Of a stretch of DNA of 64,000 nucleotides, positions 1-8,591 are shown piece after piece; position 1 is the first letter of the stretch, and every line of letters begins with the position of its first letter. The position numbers and the translations under genes are program-made. The DNA lies in contig NZ_JAGQCW010000006.1 in assembly GCF_024346395.1 (NCBI RefSeq), positions 62,001 to 126,000 on the forward strand, written 5' to 3'. The notes under the pieces were generated by a model, which searched no databases, had not been told where the DNA came from, and saw nothing but the letters and a program-made list of their open reading frames with translations. Origin of the DNA: Cyanobium sp. AMD-g. Its GTDB lineage: Bacteria; Cyanobacteriota; Cyanobacteriia; PCC-6307; Cyanobiaceae.

Positions 1-176
1 CCGCTGCCACCGGGGATCAGGTAGCGCTCCAGCACCAGCACCGAGGCCCCCTTGGCCGCCAGCTGGCTGGCGGTGACCAGTCCGCCGATCCCTGAGCCGA
101 TCACGACAACGTCCCAGGGGCGGCCAGCGGCCGCGGTGAGGGGGGCGGCAGCGGAGGAAGGGACGGTGACGGTCAC
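1..176 (-). CDS. crtH: Prolycopene (carotenoid) isomerase CrtH/CrtISO, N-terminal part only
   Basis: Reading leftwards from a GTG at 176, the frame stays open to the window edge, so only about 58 residues are visible. After a short Ala/Pro-rich leader comes an FAD-binding Rossmann motif ([11 protein letters not shown]) followed by [13 protein letters not shown]. That ending is typical of the CrtISO/CrtH branch of phytoene-desaturase-like proteins, which convert poly-cis prolycopene to all-trans lycopene in the cyanobacterial carotenoid pathway. A closely related flavoprotein cannot be excluded because the substrate domain lies outside the window. The GTG start is inferred. Confidence 0.7.
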   Translation of the reverse strand, partial: MTVTVPSSAAAPLTAAAGRPWDVVVIGSGIGGLVTASQLAAKGASVLVLERYLIPGGS

Positions 177-223
177 CGGAACCAGGCGAACGGGAGCGGA
201 CCGACCCTAGGAAGCGGCCCCCC

Positions 224-1615
224 TCAGCCGGCTGCGGGAACCGGGCAACGGGTACCCGCCTGGCGCTCGCTCTCCCAGGCGGCCAGATCCGCCAGGGCCC
301 GGTCGCGGTAGGCGCCATAGCGGCGGCGTTTGTCGCGGATGCGTTCCGGCAGCTCCGGCATCAGGCCGAAGCTGGGGGGCATGGGCTGGAAGCCTCCCTT
401 GCGGGCGCCGTGGCTGCGCTCCTCATCCGAGATGAAGCTCAGCAGGGCGCCGGCCATGGTGGCGGGCGGCAGGCTCAGGGGCGCCAGACCCCGCACCAGG
501 CGGGCGGCGTTGGTGCCGGCCAGCCAGCCACCAGCCACGGCAGCCGCATACCCCTCGGTGCCGGTGATCTGGCCGGCGGCCAGCAGGTTGGGGCGCTGGC
601 GGAACTGCAGGGTGGGCCGCAGCAGTTCGGGGGAGTCGAGGAAGGTGTTGCGGTGCATCACCCCGAAGCGCACGAAGGAGGCGTTCTCCAGGCCGGGGAT
701 CATGTGCAGCACCCGCTGCTGTTCGCCCCACTTGAGGTTGGTCTGGAAACCGACCAGGTTCCAGAGCTGGCCGTCCCTGTCCTCCTGGCGCAGCTGCACC
801 ACCGCATGGGCCCGCTTGGCGCGGCGCACGTCACGGTCGTGCAGGTCGCCCCAGCGCGGATCCCAGAGGCCGATCGGCTTGAGCGGGCCGTAGCGCATCG
901 TGTCCTCGCCGCGGCGGGCCAGCTCCTCGATCGGCAGGCAGCCCTCGAAGAACGTGGCGCTCTCCTGCTCGAAATCCTTCAGCTCTGCCTTCTCCGCTTC
1001 CAGCAGGGCCGTGCGGAAGGCGAGGTACTGCTCCCGGTCCATGGGGCAGTTGATGTAATCGGCGTCGCCCTTGTCGTAGCGGCTGGCCCGGAAGGCCACC
1101 GACAGGTCGATGCCTTCGCCTTCCACGATCGGGCTGGCGGCATCGAAGAAATGGCAGGACTCCCGTCCGGTGAAGCGCAGCAGGTCGTCGGCCAGGTCGG
1201 CGCCGGTGAGGGGGCCGGTGGCCAGCACGGCGATCTCGTCCGGGTCGGGCAGTTCCAGCTGCTCGCGCCGCTCCACCGTCACCAGGGGATGGGCTTCGAC
1301 GGCGGCCGTGAGGGCCGCGCTGTAGCGCCCCCGGTCGACGGCCAGGGCTCCGCCGGCGGGCACCGCATGGACATCGGCGGTGCCGATCACCAGCGATCCC
1401 AGGCGCCTCAGTTCCTCCTGCAGCAGGCCGGCGGCCCGATCCGAAGAGAGGGCGCCGAAGCTGTTGCTGCAGACCAGTTCGGCGAAATCGCCGCTGTGGT
1501 GGGCCGGGGAGGGGCGCACCGGCCGCATCTCCACCAGCCGCACCGGAATTCCGGCCTCGGCGATCTGCCAGGCGGCTTCGGTGCCGGCCAGGCCAGCACC
1601 GATGACGACGACCAT
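224..1615 (-). CDS. trmFO: tRNA (uracil-54-C5)-methyltransferase TrmFO, folate/FAD dependent
   Basis: A 463-residue protein, the usual length for TrmFO, which makes ribothymidine at position 54 of the tRNA T-loop using methylene-tetrahydrofolate and FADH2. The start chosen gives [15 protein letters not shown] at the very N-terminus, the FAD-binding GxGxxG motif; the open frame upstream encodes unrelated Arg-rich sequence. Further family landmarks are the [10 protein letters not shown] segment near residue 47 and the [17 protein letters not shown] motif towards the C-terminus. The ATG overlaps the TGA stop of psbY by one base (TGATG), so the two are probably translationally coupled. Confidence 0.93.
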   Translation of the reverse strand: MVVVIGAGLAGTEAAWQIAEAGIPVRLVEMRPVRPSPAHHSGDFAELVCSNSFGALSSDRAAGLLQEELRRLGSLVIGTADVHAVPAGGALAVDRGRYSAALTAAVEAHPLVTVERREQLELPDPDEIAVLATGPLTGADLADDLLRFTGRESCHFFDAASPIVEGEGIDLSVAFRASRYDKGDADYINCPMDREQYLAFRTALLEAEKAELKDFEQESATFFEGCLPIEELARRGEDTMRYGPLKPIGLWDPRWGDLHDRDVRRAKRAHAVVQLRQEDRDGQLWNLVGFQTNLKWGEQQRVLHMIPGLENASFVRFGVMHRNTFLDSPELLRPTLQFRQRPNLLAAGQITGTEGYAAAVAGGWLAGTNAARLVRGLAPLSLPPATMAGALLSFISDEERSHGARKGGFQPMPPSFGLMPELPERIRDKRRRYGAYRDRALADLAAWESERQAGTRCPVPAAG

Positions 1616-1737
1616 CAAGCGCGGGCGCGCTTGAGCATCAGTTGCAGCTGACCCACGGCGGCGCGGCCGATGTTGAAGGCGGCCCAACCCACGGCCAGGA
1701 GGATCGGAGCAGCGACGAGCAGCAGCCGGAGGTCCAT
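1615..1737 (-). CDS. psbY: Photosystem II protein Y (PsbY)
   Basis: A 40-residue membrane protein. It begins [20 protein letters not shown], a single transmembrane helix, followed by [17 protein letters not shown] and a short basic tail. This matches cyanobacterial PsbY, a small peripheral subunit of photosystem II near cytochrome b559. The stop codon shares its last base with the trmFO start, giving a TGATG junction. It lies directly downstream of the gamma-carbonic-anhydrase-like gene on the same strand, with 30 bases between them. Confidence 0.9.
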   Translation of the reverse strand: MDLRLLLVAAPILLAVGWAAFNIGRAAVGQLQLMLKRARA

Positions 1738-1767
1738 GGCGACGCAGGGGAAAACGATGGCGGGATC

Positions 1768-2283
1768 CTAACGGAGTCCAGCGTGGACCTCCGCCAGCTG
1801 GCGGTAACGGCGGGCGTGCTGGCGCTGGGCCTCGATCGCTGCGGCATCGAGTTGGCGTTTCACCACCGCCGGAGCACCCATCACCACGGCGCCGGCGGGC
1901 ACATCCCGGGTGACCACCGAGCCGGCCGCCACCAGGGCCCCGGCCCCCACCGTGACGCCGTTGAGCACGATGGCGCCGATGCCGATCAGGCAGCCGTCCT
2001 CGAGCGTGGCGCCATGGACCACGGCACGGTGGCCGATGGTCACATCGGCGCCGATGCTCACGGGCTGACCGGGATCCCCGTGCAGCACGGCGCCGTCCTG
2101 CACGTTGCTGCCCTCGCCCACCGTGATGCTGCAGACATCCCCCCGCGCCACCGCGGTGGGCCAGAGGCTGGCCCCCGCCGCCAGCCTCACATCCCCGATC
2201 ACCACCGCCGACGGGGCCACCCAGGCGGCGGCGTCGATACGGGGTGCGTCCCAGTGGCTGGGCCAGGCGTCGGGGCTGGTCAT
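1768..2283 (-). CDS. Gamma-carbonic-anhydrase-like hexapeptide-repeat protein
   Basis: A 171-residue left-handed beta-helix protein with repeated [IV]GxxxxV-type hexapeptides and a C-terminal helical tail. The His pattern of the gamma class is present: one His in GAVLHG and two spaced by five in IGHRAVVHG, corresponding to the three zinc ligands of Methanosarcina Cam. The short form without an acidic loop is closer to YrdA/CaiE-type proteins. Carbonic anhydrase activity is therefore possible but not shown, and acyltransferase relatives share the fold. It is followed by psbY and trmFO on the same strand. Confidence 0.85.
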   Translation of the reverse strand: MTSPDAWPSHWDAPRIDAAAWVAPSAVVIGDVRLAAGASLWPTAVARGDVCSITVGEGSNVQDGAVLHGDPGQPVSIGADVTIGHRAVVHGATLEDGCLIGIGAIVLNGVTVGAGALVAAGSVVTRDVPAGAVVMGAPAVVKRQLDAAAIEAQRQHARRYRQLAEVHAGLR

Positions 2284-2368
2284 GGCGCGTGGCGTCCGGT
2301 TGGGGTCATGGTGCGGCGCCCGGCGGGCTTGGAGAGGGTCGCCGCCGGGTGATAGCTTCCCCAGCGAC

Positions 2369-2440
2369 GGGTCGCTAGCTCAGCGGTAGAGCATTCGGCT
2401 TTTAACCGACTGGTCCTGAGTTCGAATCTCAGGCGACCCA
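2369..2440 (+). tRNA. tRNA-Lys (anticodon UUU)
   Basis: A 72-base cloverleaf. The acceptor GGGTCGC pairs with GCGACCC, the D-arm is TAGCTCAGCGGTAGAGCA, the anticodon loop is CTTTTAA (anticodon TTT), and the T-arm is CCTGAGTTCGAATCTCAGG. The discriminator base is A and CCA is not encoded. It sits between the divergent hexapeptide-repeat gene and the convergent LuxR-type regulator. Confidence 0.96.
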
Positions 2441-2485
2441 TCCCATTCCCAGATCCGCCGGCTGGACGACACCGTCGCCAGCCCC

Positions 2486-3199
2486 TCAGCCCAGCTGCAC
2501 CATCCCGCAGCGGACGCCCTTCAGCACCGCCTGCAGGCGGTTGTTGACGCCCAGGGTCTGGAGCAGGCGCTTGGTGTAGGTGCGGGCCGTGGCGTCGCTC
2601 ACCACCAGCTTGCGGGCAATCTCCCGGTCGCTGAGGCCGCTGGCGAGCAGGTCGAGCACCTCGTACTCCCGTGGCGTCAGCCGCGGACAGCTGAGGTAGG
2701 GAAGCTTGCCGGAGCGCAGCGAGGGGCTGCGGTAGGAGTGATGCCCCATCACGGCGATCACGGCGGCCTGCAGGGGCCGCTGGTCGTCGACGATGTCGGC
2801 CTCGGCCACCACGGCCTCCAGCCAGGGGGCGTGTTCGTATTCGGTGGGGATCACGTCCCCGAGGGCGAGCATCACCACCTTCAGACCGGGGTACAGCGCC
2901 TTGGCCCGGCGGATGAGCTCGAAGCCGTTGCCGCTCTCCAGGTGATCGGTGCACAGCAGCAGGTCGTAGGGATCCCGCTGCAGATAGTCGAGGCAGCCCT
3001 GCTCGTGGGTGATGGCGCAGCCGATCAGGCTGCGGTCGCTGATGCTTTCACAGAGGGCCCGCAGCAGGAAGCGGCCCTTCATCGCGATCGCCACCCTTCC
3101 ACCCGGCGCCACCGAAAGCAGCACCTCGTCGAATGTGTTGCCCTCCAGGCTTTCCAGGAACGGCGTGAGATCCATGGTGGCGGGGCCAGCCACATCCAT
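2486..3199 (-). CDS. LuxR/NarL-type response-regulator-like DNA-binding protein
   Basis: A 237-residue protein. The C-terminal 65 residues form a LuxR-type helix-turn-helix with the usual signatures LTPREYEVLDLLASGLSDREIA and an NNRLQAVLKG recognition-helix end. The N-terminal part resembles a receiver domain: the strand ending DLLLCTD contains the candidate phospho-acceptor Asp, and VVMLALGD follows. The first acidic cluster of a canonical receiver is not obvious, so this may be a pseudo-receiver. Start is the first ATG; a second Met nine codons in would remove only a short leader. It is convergent with tRNA-Lys, and a small gene lies 4 bases upstream on the same strand. Confidence 0.82.
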   Translation of the reverse strand: MDVAGPATMDLTPFLESLEGNTFDEVLLSVAPGGRVAIAMKGRFLLRALCESISDRSLIGCAITHEQGCLDYLQRDPYDLLLCTDHLESGNGFELIRRAKALYPGLKVVMLALGDVIPTEYEHAPWLEAVVAEADIVDDQRPLQAAVIAVMGHHSYRSPSLRSGKLPYLSCPRLTPREYEVLDLLASGLSDREIARKLVVSDATARTYTKRLLQTLGVNNRLQAVLKGVRCGMVQLG

Positions 3200-3203
3200 C
3201 CCA

Positions 3204-3449
3204 TCATCCGATCCCGGGGGGCCGCTCCATGGATCGCTCAGCTGACCGATCCAGAAGAGCCAGGGCCTGACGGTCGACCTCCACCAGCCGCTGCAGGATC
3301 AGATGGGCATCCCTGTCGCTGAGCTCGCCGTCGCCGCGCCATTTCAGGCAGGTGCGGCCAAGGCAGGAGGCCCCTGTCGTCCAGTCCTTCGGAGCGGGGG
3401 CGGATGGCGCTTCGGAAACCGATGGCTCCCGTTCCCTGCAGTTGATCAT
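3204..3449 (-). CDS. Small conserved-looking protein, function unknown
   Basis: An 81-residue protein with a polar N-terminal third, then CLGRTCLKWRGDGELSDRD and an amphipathic helix (AHLILQRLVEVDRQALALLD). The two Cys spaced by four and the acidic/hydrophobic helix look like real protein. It ends four bases before the LuxR-type regulator starts on the same strand, so they are probably co-transcribed. No function can be assigned. Confidence 0.55.
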   Translation of the reverse strand: MINCREREPSVSEAPSAPAPKDWTTGASCLGRTCLKWRGDGELSDRDAHLILQRLVEVDRQALALLDRSAERSMERPPGIG

Positions 3450-3539
3450 GGCGTGCTCCTCCCACGTGACAGCCCGTTCCTTCTCGAAGCTACGCAGCTG
3501 TTCCGGCCGATCCGGGGGAGTGTGTCGGCCTGATGCGGA

Positions 3540-5135
3540 TCAGAAGCGGAACGTGGTCTTCACCAGTCCGCCCAGCTGCCGGATGGTGTTGCCGGGGGTG
3601 GTGTCCTGCCCCAGGGGCCGGCTCAGGTAGAAGAGGGCCGGCGTCACGCTGATGGTGTCGGTGACCTGCCACTTGTACCACCACTCCCAGGCGACGTTGC
3701 CGTCCTGGGGCGTCTGGCCATCGGCCAGGGCCGTGGCGAAGATGGGCTGACCCACCGCCATGCCGAAGGCGTTGCCCTTGACGAAGGCGTCGTCCCACTG
3801 CAGGCCCACCATCCAGGACTGGCTGGTGCGCAGGGCCCCAGGCGCCTGGGCGGTGTTGTAGCTGGTGCCGTTGAGGCCCCAGCCGGCGCTGATCGAGGGA
3901 ATCCAGCCGGAGTTGGCCGCTTGCCAGTAGCCGCTGACGCCGAAGGCATCGGTGCGGCTGTTGGGGTTGGCCTCGAAGGTGAGCCCCGTGAAGGGGGTGG
4001 TGCCCGGCACCCCCACGCCCGACTGGATGCGGGAGTAGATCGCCGCCAGGCCCCACTGCTCCTTGGCGTAGCCGATCTGCACGGTGCCGGTGCCGGCCGA
4101 GGCCACGGTGCCGATGCCGCCGCTGTTGGGATCGCCCACATCGCCGTTGGCGGCCACGACGTTGGCGCTGATGCTGAAGCCGCCCTGCTGCCACCACAGA
4201 CCGGCCCCCGGGCCGATGTTCTTGTTGTAGGCCGCCGGGGCGCCGTTGAGGGTGAACAGGTTGAGGATGGTGTCGGCGGGGTAGGCACTCGGCCAGAGGG
4301 CGAGCATGTCCTCCTGGCCGACACGACCGCCGAAGGTGGCGATGAATTGGCTGCCGATCGGGAACTGGTAGAAGATCTTGTCGATCGCCACCACATCGCC
4401 GCAGTCGACGCCGATGCCGCAATCCTCCTGGAACGCCGCCTCCAGGGTGGAGAGCCCACCGGTGGGACCGGCGCCGCCGAAGGCGGAATCGGCGAAGTTG
4501 CCGGCTCGCAGAATCGTGCGCAGCAGGTCCTGACCCGTGAAGCTGGTGTCGAAGCTCAGCTGGATGTCGTAGCTGAAGGTGGTGGCCCCCACGGCGGCCC
4601 GGGCGGCATCGACGTTGGCGGTGTCGCTGCCCGAAAACCCATTGGCACCGATCACGAAGGTGGCCTGGCCGCTCAGCTTGGTGGTGGTGGAGAACCGGGT
4701 GGCTTCCAGCTCACCCACCTTGGCCTCCAGGCCATCCACCCGGCCGCGCAGCACGGCGAGTTCCTTTTCGAACTCGGCCATCAGACGCTTCAGCTCGTCG
4801 GTCACTTCGGTGATCCGGTCGAGGCAGGCGTTCAGCAGGGCCGCCGCTTCATAGCGGGTCATGGCCTGGCCGCCCTTGTAGGTGCCGTTCGGGTAGCCGG
4901 CGACGCAGCCGTAGCGCTCGATCAGGTTCGAGAGGGCCTGGAAGGCCCAGTCGGTCGGCTTGACGTCGGAGAACTGGTTGATGCTGGTGACCTGCTCCTG
5001 GCTCTGGCCCGCCGCGGAGCGGGCATAGCGGTCGACGGTGTCGAGATGGAGCTCCCCGGCCGTGGCGGTCCCGGGAACCAGCGCGGCGAGAAGCAGGAAG
5101 GGTCGCGCTGGGCGGGGCACGGCGGGTCGCTTCAC
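3540..5135 (-). CDS. Iron-uptake-type cyanobacterial outer-membrane porin (SLH + OprB-like barrel)
   Basis: A 531-residue protein from the GTG at 5135, which gives a proper signal peptide (MKRPAVPRPARPFLLLAALV, cleavage near ATAGE). Next comes an SLH domain (FSDVKPTDWAFQALSNLI ... YPNGTYKGG ... MTRYEAAALLNACLDRI), a coiled coil (TDELKRLMAEFEKELAVLRG), then a beta-barrel of the carbohydrate-selective porin type ending in the aromatic KTTFRF. SLH-porins are the main outer-membrane channels of cyanobacteria, and several are iron-regulated. The GTG overlaps the stop of the upstream gene (GTGA). A Fur-box-like sequence lies 11 bases before the start, which supports a role in iron import by inference. 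Confidence 0.88.
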   Translation of the reverse strand: MKRPAVPRPARPFLLLAALVPGTATAGELHLDTVDRYARSAAGQSQEQVTSINQFSDVKPTDWAFQALSNLIERYGCVAGYPNGTYKGGQAMTRYEAAALLNACLDRITEVTDELKRLMAEFEKELAVLRGRVDGLEAKVGELEATRFSTTTKLSGQATFVIGANGFSGSDTANVDAARAAVGATTFSYDIQLSFDTSFTGQDLLRTILRAGNFADSAFGGAGPTGGLSTLEAAFQEDCGIGVDCGDVVAIDKIFYQFPIGSQFIATFGGRVGQEDMLALWPSAYPADTILNLFTLNGAPAAYNKNIGPGAGLWWQQGGFSISANVVAANGDVGDPNSGGIGTVASAGTGTVQIGYAKEQWGLAAIYSRIQSGVGVPGTTPFTGLTFEANPNSRTDAFGVSGYWQAANSGWIPSISAGWGLNGTSYNTAQAPGALRTSQSWMVGLQWDDAFVKGNAFGMAVGQPIFATALADGQTPQDGNVAWEWWYKWQVTDTISVTPALFYLSRPLGQDTTPGNTIRQLGGLVKTTFRF

Positions 5136-6004
5136 AGCTGGTTGACGAGAATAGTAATCGTTCTCGCATCCATCACCGGTCTGGTCGGCGGCTTCAGGCT
5201 GGGCCAGGCTTTGGCCAGGGCCGTCCATCGCTTCTGGATCGGCATCAGAAGGGCGATGGCCTCGTGTCCGGTGCCGGGGCCGAGGGAGGCCTTGAGCAGC
5301 TCCCCGGCGTAGAGCACAAACCCACGGGAATCCTGGTATTCGATCGTTTCGACAATGGCGCCGTCGGCGATCGAGGCGTCGTACTCACTGGCGGCCACCT
5401 TGACGATCTCACGCACCACCGCCGCGGTGGTTGCGGGGTCCCGGCGCAGGGTCTCCGGCACCCCGAGCATCGCCGCGTCGATGGCCGCGACGGCCGATCG
5501 GTAGGCCTTGCGTGTGTCGGCCGACCCCGGAGAGGCCTGGATCCGTTCCAGCAGCGCCGTGAGGTTCTGCTTGAACGGTTTCACCCGGCGCCGCTCCAGT
5601 TCCGGTTCCACGGACCCGTACAGCTCCTCCACCGGATGGCCGATGTGCTTCTCCGCCTGGGCAAAACTGCCCTCCTGCATCAGCTCCCCGGCCACGATCA
5701 GATGTCCTCACATCGGGCCGAGCACGGCGAGATAGGCGGTGTCGGAGGCGGCGATCTCCTGGGAGCTTTCGCCCCCTTCTCCCCCTTCCGATGCGGCGGG
5801 CGCGGCACTGGCGCCCCCATGGCCTCCGTGCTGGGCCACCAGCTGGGTTGCGGTGGCCATGCTGGTGCCGGTGGCTGCCGTGGCGGCGCCAGCCGGCAGG
5901 GCGCCGATCGAGGTGGTGGCCGCCCCCAGGGCGAGAAACAGCTCAATGCTGCGCAGCGGTCTGGGCATCGGGTGCCGGCGGAATCCGCTGATCCTGCTTG
6001 GCAT
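5132..6004 (-). pseudogene. Secreted protein gene interrupted by one in-frame TGA
   Basis: Two open segments lie in the same frame with only a TGA between them: an N-terminal part (signal peptide, His/Gly-rich HGGHGG, then EIAASDTAYLAVLGPM) and a C-terminal part (GHLIVAGELMQEGSFAQAEK, ending LVNQL). No frameshift is needed to join them; TGA replaces one sense codon at about 5708-5710. A second start at 5968 gives a cleaner signal peptide. The protein would be about 290 residues, exported and mostly helical, with HIGHP and EYQDSRGF segments. I do not recognise a named family. It lies between the multicopper oxidase and the porin, and its stop overlaps the porin GTG. It could be a pseudogene, a readthrough gene or a sequencing error. 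Confidence 0.7.
5147..5165. promoter_or_regulatory. Fur-box-like operator before the porin gene
   Basis: The 19-mer GAGAATAGTAATCGTTCTC (plus-strand reading) matches the classical Fur consensus at 14 of 19 positions by direct comparison and has GAGAA/TTCTC ends. It lies 11 bases upstream of the porin GTG, inside the last codons of the interrupted upstream gene. Fur control is an inference from this similarity. Confidence 0.45.
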
Positions 6005-6072
6005 GTCCGCCCTGCACCGCCCAGGGACGACAGCCCCACATCACCAATGGCACAGGCCCGGTTGATGCACTG

Positions 6073-7059
6073 TCAGGCCGCCAGCACCTCGAACAGACCC
6101 ATGCAGCCTTTTTCGGCGATCTGATCCTGGTGGGGGTGGAACATGTAGCGCCCCGGGAACGGATAACGGAACTCGAGGATCTGGCGTTCCGCCACCCCCA
6201 GGGTGACGACGTCACTGCGCTCGCGGAACTCCCCGGTGGCGCCTCGGCGCAGGATCTCGAAACTGTTGGCGTGGATGTGGAAGGTGAGCGGCGCCTCGAG
6301 CTCCACCATGTTGAGCAGATAGAGGCGCACCAGCTGGTTCTGGTGGATCTCGATCGGGTGCTCCATGAAGTGGTGCGGGATGCCATTGAAGGCATAGAGA
6401 TCGTTGTGTCCCGAACCGTGCAGGTCGTAGCCGCCCATCACCAGCACCAGTTCGTCGGCGGCAGCTCGCGGCTGGATCGGGTCCACGATCAGCAGGCCGA
6501 ACAGGCCCTTGCCCACGTGGCGTGTCACCGGAGCCACATGGCAGTGGTAGGGATAGAGGCCGGCGGCGCCGGCTTCGAAGTCGTAGAACGTCGTCTTGTT
6601 GAACAGAACCGGCTGGATTCCATCCAAGGCGGCCGGATGAATCCCATGGAAGTGGAGGCTGTGGGAGGTGCTGTCCCCGTTGTGGAAGATCACCCGGATC
6701 CTCTCTCCCGTTCGGGCCCGCAGGTTCGGCCCTCGAATCGAGCCGTCCAGGGTCCAGGCCTTGAAGCGGGTGGCGCGCCGCAGGGGCACGGTGAGGCTGC
6801 GGGCCTGCACCTCAAACACTCGGATGGGGACACCGTTCTCCCGGATCACAGTGCCGTGGTTGAGGGCGCGCAGGCCTTTTGTGGGGTCGAAGGGCAGGGT
6901 GGGGCCGTCGCCGTCGGTACCCGGGCGGCTGCCGGCCAGGGCGCCAGCCAGCGGGCCGGCCAGGGCTCCGACGCCAAGCCCCGCGGCGGTCAGCGCAAGG
7001 AGCCGGCGACGGCTCCAGCGGGCGGGACACTCACGGTCGCTCAAGGGTTTCGGCGCCAT
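6073..7059 (-). CDS. Two-domain multicopper oxidase (laccase/ferroxidase type)
   Basis: A 328-residue exported oxidase. The N-terminus has a twin-arginine-like stretch (SRRRLLALTAAGLG, residues 16-29). Copper motifs are LHFHG (135-139), YPYHCH with a further His at 181 (type 1 copper site in domain 1), HIH (261-263) and FHPH (307-310). Cys-containing HCH is in the first domain only, as in type B two-domain multicopper oxidases. The C-terminus keeps GCMGLFEV. Likely roles are oxidation of Cu(I), Fe(II) or phenols in the periplasm. The neighbours (porin, DUF305 protein) suggest metal detoxification or iron supply. Confidence 0.9.
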   Translation of the reverse strand: MAPKPLSDRECPARWSRRRLLALTAAGLGVGALAGPLAGALAGSRPGTDGDGPTLPFDPTKGLRALNHGTVIRENGVPIRVFEVQARSLTVPLRRATRFKAWTLDGSIRGPNLRARTGERIRVIFHNGDSTSHSLHFHGIHPAALDGIQPVLFNKTTFYDFEAGAAGLYPYHCHVAPVTRHVGKGLFGLLIVDPIQPRAAADELVLVMGGYDLHGSGHNDLYAFNGIPHHFMEHPIEIHQNQLVRLYLLNMVELEAPLTFHIHANSFEILRRGATGEFRERSDVVTLGVAERQILEFRYPFPGRYMFHPHQDQIAEKGCMGLFEVLAA

Positions 7060-7218
7060 GGCCCGGCCAGCTCGGTCGCTGCAGCTGGAGGTGGATCCTC
7101 CAGTGAGCCATGGCAGCGGCTCGCCGCCGGTTCATCGGTGACAGGGCGGCGTCGCCAATGGCACGCCGTGCTGCAGAGGCCGTGATCAGGGCGCGAACAG
7201 GGCGTCGTAGCGGCCGTA

Positions 7219-7380
7219 CTACGGCTTGCGCAGGTCGTAGGTGGCTCCGGCGGGGCCCACGTCGTGGGCGTGGGCGGCGTGATCGTGATGGTTGTGGTGC
7301 ATGCCGCCGTGGTCCTGTGCCTGGGCGGTGGCGAAACGGCGGCGCTGCAGGGCGAGAGGAGAACTGAAATCACCGGATGG
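7219..7380 (-). pseudogene. Remnant of a His-rich DUF305-like exported protein
   Basis: In one minus-strand frame the translation runs RRRFATAQAQDHGGMHHNHH, then DHAAHAHDVGPAGATYDLRK, Pro and a stop at 7219-7221. The His-rich stretch followed by GPAGATYDLR resembles the start of cyanobacterial DUF305-domain proteins, but the HH-containing helices are missing. It immediately follows the intact DUF305 gene on the same strand. The only ATG in frame is at 7302, giving 27 residues, so a truncated duplicate is the likeliest explanation. The rest of the 340 bases between the oxidase and the intact DUF305 gene shows no gene. Confidence 0.4.
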
Positions 7381-7399
7381 TCTCAACTCAGCTGGAGAG

Positions 7400-8047
7400 T
7401 CAAGGGGTTCCGTACCAGCTGCGGTACCACTGGGCCATCTGCTCGATCTCCTGGCTCTGGACCTTCACCATCGCCTGCTGCAGGGCCTTGAGCTGCGGAT
7501 GCTGGCTGTTGGTCTGGGCCATGGTGGCCATCATCACCCCCATGCGGTGGTGGGGAATCATCTGTTGGATGAAGGCGCGATCGATATCCGAGGCGTTCTT
7601 CAGCCAGGTGACATCGGTGCCCGTCCCCCCCATTCCCATCATTCCCATGCCGCCGCCGTGGCCCATCCCGCCGCCCCACGCCGGCACAGGGCCTCCGAAC
7701 CACTGGCGGTACCAGGAGCGCATCTGGGCGTTCTCCTGCGTCTGGCTGTCCTTGATCCTGCGGGCCAGGGCCTTGATCTCCGGCCGCTTGGCCCGGCTCA
7801 GGGCCAGATCCGCCATGGCGATGGCCCCATCGTGGTGGGGAATCATCATCACGATGAAGTGCTGATCCATCGACTGGGCGCCCATGCGGCCCGCACCCAT
7901 CCCGCTCCCCATGGGAGGAGCAACGGTGGGGGGCACGGCCAGCGTTGGCGTCCCCAGCCCCAGACACAGAACCCCCAGCCCTGCAAGAGCAGCCAACCGG
8001 CGCGACGCCGCCCGGGTCCGGCCGCCGGTGGATCGGGAATCGTTCAT
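7400..8047 (-). CDS. DUF305-family exported protein with two HH-helix repeats
   Basis: A 215-residue protein. The ATG at 8047 was chosen because GGGAG lies about nine bases upstream and it yields a normal signal peptide (RRLAALAGLGVLCLGLG). The mature part has two DUF305 motifs, MMIPHHDGAIAMADLAL and QMIPHHRMGVMMATMAQ, separated by a Met/Gly-rich linker (GMGHGGGMGMMGMGGTG) and each followed by an MxxWYRxWxG helix. DUF305 proteins are ferritin-like helical proteins, often encoded with copper or silver resistance genes. The Met-rich linker fits soft-metal binding, and the multicopper oxidase downstream supports that context. Confidence 0.85.
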   Translation of the reverse strand: MNDSRSTGGRTRAASRRLAALAGLGVLCLGLGTPTLAVPPTVAPPMGSGMGAGRMGAQSMDQHFIVMMIPHHDGAIAMADLALSRAKRPEIKALARRIKDSQTQENAQMRSWYRQWFGGPVPAWGGGMGHGGGMGMMGMGGTGTDVTWLKNASDIDRAFIQQMIPHHRMGVMMATMAQTNSQHPQLKALQQAMVKVQSQEIEQMAQWYRSWYGTP

Positions 8048-8168
8048 CCGTTCTGCTCCCATGCGTGTGGCTGTCTTCAGCATGGGAAGGCAGCAGGGCG
8101 CCGGTGGGGGTCCGGCACAGGGCTTCACCTTGGGGCCCACCGCCTTGCCCGTTCGCGGCTGCCAGGCT

Positions 8169-8531
8169 TCAGACCTGAAGATTGGGTCCGATCACATCCC
8201 CTTGCCTGGCTGGGTCGCTCTGCCAGCCGGCCAGCAAGCCCTGCAGTTCCGGCCTGAGTTCTCCCAGCTCCCTGATCTGGATGGAGATCGATCCGCTCCA
8301 TCTGCCGCTCCAGCTGCATGTGGATGTCGCCGCAGGGCAAATCGCCGGCGTCATGCACCGCCAGACAGCCCTGGATCTCCTCCAGGCTGAGTCCCAGGGT
8401 CTTGAGCCGGCGGATGAATTCGAGCCGCCGCAGGCTCTCCTCGACAAACAGCCGGTAGCCGCCTTCGCTGCGACCGATGGCCGGCAACAGGCCGAGAACC
8501 TCGTCCTAACGCAGGGTCTTGCCGAGGTCAT
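8169..8531 (-). pseudogene. Degraded MerR-family metal regulator
   Basis: Recognisable MerR pieces lie in two frames. One frame reads LLPAIGRSEGGYRLF, then EESLRRLEFIRRLKTLGLSL, then CLAVHDAGDLPCGDIHMQLE. After ERIDL the match moves to the other frame: QIRELGELRPELQGLLAGWQ to PNLQV and a stop. The shift fits a four-base insertion near 8285. Upstream, DLGKTLR is followed by a TAG and the helix-turn-helix segment before LLPAIGRS is missing. The Cys-containing helix is of the CueR/ZntR kind, so it probably once sensed a metal. With no DNA-binding domain and a frameshift it cannot work as a regulator. Confidence 0.75.
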
Positions 8532-8591
8532 GGCCCGCGATCACGCCGAAGACCTGCGCAGCAATGACTGGTTGACCAAGGATGTGGGGGC

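Noticed and set aside
410..1651. Long plus-strand open frame opposite trmFO
   Set aside because: It is the antisense shadow of trmFO: translation is low-complexity Gly/Gln/His-rich with no family signature, while trmFO is unambiguous.
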